Below are positions 62,575 through 64,000 of a DNA stretch of 64,000 nt, piece by piece. This DNA is from Thermothielavioides terrestris NRRL 8126 (lineage: Eukaryota; Ascomycota; Sordariomycetes; Sordariales; Chaetomiaceae), in the NCBI RefSeq assembly GCF_000226115.1, contig NC_016461.1, positions 2,170,001 through 2,234,000 on the forward strand. Reading direction: 5' to 3'. Position 1 is the stretch's first letter; every line of letters begins with the position of its first letter. The notes under the pieces were generated by a model, which was given only the letters and a program-made list of their open reading frames with translations, was not told the origin of the DNA and did not search any database. The position numbers and the translations under genes are program-made.

Positions 62575-63301
62575 ACCTGCTTCTGGAGTAGAGAAATTAT
62601 TGCCAAAGCAACACGGCGCCATCTGCCTTGTGCATCGCTGGGCAAGGTCAGGCGGGTGCCACCCCCTCCCTGGCCTCTCACCAAGAATGAGGGGCAAGGA
62701 GGGGCAGGCAGGCAGGCACTGCCGGAAAGGGGCGCCCAGGTGATGTCAAGCTGCACACCTGGGCAAGACCCTGCGGACAGCCTCAGATCTAGGCACCCCT
62801 GTTCTCGCCGTCGACCGCCTGAGGGCCGGGAAACGTGGGCTGCAGAAAATTTCCGGGACCCGTGTGATCAAATTTGTTCCCCTGCAGTGCGTTCCATTAC
62901 CCAGGGAAATTCAGGCTGCATCCATAGAAACAAGCTCTCCTTTAAAGTGCCTGGTAGCGCAGCTTGGAAGCGTTTGCGTGGCGAGGATCCCTCTTAATAG
63001 CCTTCGGCGTCAGCTGAGCATCAGGTACCTAAGGTACCCGACCCTCGTTACAGCCCAGCCGGGTGCCAACAGCGCGGCTTGTCGACATCAGCACCGACCT
63101 ACACGACATACCCTCCCACAGCAAGAGCGCACGTCTCATCGATTGCGAACTTGATAGGAAGAACAAAAGCACCGCTCGTTCCCACATCAGTTCGGACCAC
63201 CCCTCCCTTCCCCCACCGCGAATCGGAAGGAAATTGCCCAACTTACCCCTCCAACGGGGACAACGACAACAACAACAAGACAACAAAACGCAAATCGCAA
63301 C
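60817..63301. other. Non-coding interval between velB and the DUF3602 gene
   Basis: About 2.5 kb without a supported gene. It contains the 56-A homopolymer at 62516-62571 and a palindromic GGTACCTAAGGTACC-type block at about 63023-63038, some 270 bp before the DUF3602 start. Confidence 0.55.
62516..62571. repeat. Uninterrupted run of 56 A
   Basis: Pure A homopolymer on the plus strand in non-coding sequence, followed by CCTACCTGC. Its purity suggests a recent retroposition tail, a fast-evolving tract, or an assembly artefact. Confidence 0.95.
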
Positions 63302-64000
63302 ATGTCGCACCTCCAATCCTCCGGCCGCGGCGGCGCCGGCAACATCGTCGACAGCTCCAAAGCGCCGCAGCTGCAGCCCTCCGACCTGCAGACGCCGACT
63401 CTCAAGACCTCGAGGGTGACCACGGGCCGGGGCGGGACGGGCAATTTCGCCGCGGGGCTGGACGCCGAGGAGAAGCGCCGCCGCCAGGACGTCGAGCCGT
63501 ATGTCTGAACAGCATGCCCCTCCCCGATTTTTTTTCTTCTCCCCTCTGCTCTTCCCCTCCACCCATCAAAAACTACAAAACGGAAAGTGAAAGAAGAAAA
63601 AGTACTAATCCCTCTTCCCTGTCCCCAGCGTCGTCCGCCGCCTCAGCCACGGCGCCGTAACGCACATCGGCCGCGGCGGCACCGGCAACGCGGTCAAGGC
63701 CGGCGCTGCGGCCGAAGAGACGCCCTCGCCCAAGGCGTCGCCGGCGCTGGCGCCCACGACGGCCGGGCTGGGCCTGGTCAAGGTGCTGAGTCACGGCGGC
63801 GGAAGCGGCGCGGAGAGCGAGCGCAGGGAGAAGGAGAAGGAAAAGGAGAAGGGGAGGGATAAGGGGAAAGAGAAGGGGAAAGAGAAGGGGAAAGAGAAGG
63901 GGAAGGAGAAGGAGGGTGAGAGGCAACGACCTGGGAGCGGTGCTAGCGCTGGCAGCGCTGGTGGGAGTGGTGAGGAGGATGAGGATGTGGCCGTGCCGGC
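63302..64000 (+). CDS. DUF3602 protein with GRGGxGN repeats, 5' part (3' end outside window)
   Basis: Exons 63302-63498 and 63629-64000 (continuing off the edge); a 130-nt intron with donor GTATGT and acceptor CCCCAG joins in phase 2. Three copies of the family repeat are visible: SGRGGAGNIVDSS, TGRGGTGNFAA and IGRGGTGNAVK, spaced 35-40 residues, as in the fungal DUF3602 family of small disordered proteins of unknown function. The second exon continues into a Lys/Glu microsatellite-coded stretch (KEKGKEKGKEK), followed by Gly/Ser and acidic residues. Start ATG 63302 lies in CGCAACATGTC; the upstream ACAACAACAACAAGACAAC leader is typical of highly expressed fungal genes. No membrane span or signal peptide seen. 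Confidence 0.88.

Noticed and set aside
1..64000. rRNA, CRISPR arrays, bacterial operons, viral or toxin genes
   Set aside because: Looked for and not seen. The spliced eukaryotic gene structure excludes bacterial features; no viral genes were recognised.

Overview
The window is genomic DNA from a filamentous ascomycete, most likely a sordariomycete close to the Sordariales/Chaetomiaceae. Reasons: GC-rich genes broken by short introns (about 50-120 nt) with GT...CTAAC/CTGAC...AG signals, a velvet-family regulator, and a giant Woronin-body tether (leashin) gene, a protein type known only from Pezizomycotina. The species itself is an inference. Gene names rest on recognising conserved motifs by eye; no database search was run.

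Layout. 1-1257 (-): 5' part of UGP1 (UTP-glucose-1-phosphate uridylyltransferase), cut by the window edge. 3917-4635 (+): DUF3605 protein (N-acetylglucosamine-induced-protein-1 type), converging on 4714-5759 (-), a dihydroneopterin-aldolase (FolB-like) protein. 6544-6850: long A/G microsatellite. 7311-8576 (-) and 9097-10323 (+): a divergent pair of fungal genes of unknown function, the first with a possible PD-(D/E)XK-like core. 11155-11544: a non-coding element with perfect 32-bp terminal inverted repeats and telomere-like sequence inside. 12050-35979 (+): one gene of about 24 kb, predicted at about 7,900 residues, which I read as an unsplit leashin (LAH, often annotated involucrin repeat protein). 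37586-41738 (-): a complete ten-exon telomerase reverse transcriptase (TERT). 44082-50229 (+): a DH-BAR-SH3 Rho-family GEF. 50230-59107: about 8.9 kb without a recognisable gene, upstream of velB. 59108-60816 (+): six-exon velvet regulator VelB. 62516-62571: an uninterrupted run of 56 A. 63302-64000 (+): start of a DUF3602 (GRGGxGN-repeat) protein, cut by the window end.

Functionally this is a mixed housekeeping and cell-biology locus rather than a gene cluster: cell-wall sugar-nucleotide supply (UGP1), pterin/folate metabolism, septal-pore/Woronin-body tethering (LAH), Rho signalling and membrane curvature (DH-BAR-SH3), telomere maintenance (TERT) and development (VelB). No operon-like logic is expected in a fungus. 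The most remarkable object is the giant tether gene, with about 35 lysine-rich modules and recent internal duplications. Two introns (in LAH and in the GEF) are multiples of three without stop codons, so retaining them would give longer in-frame proteins.
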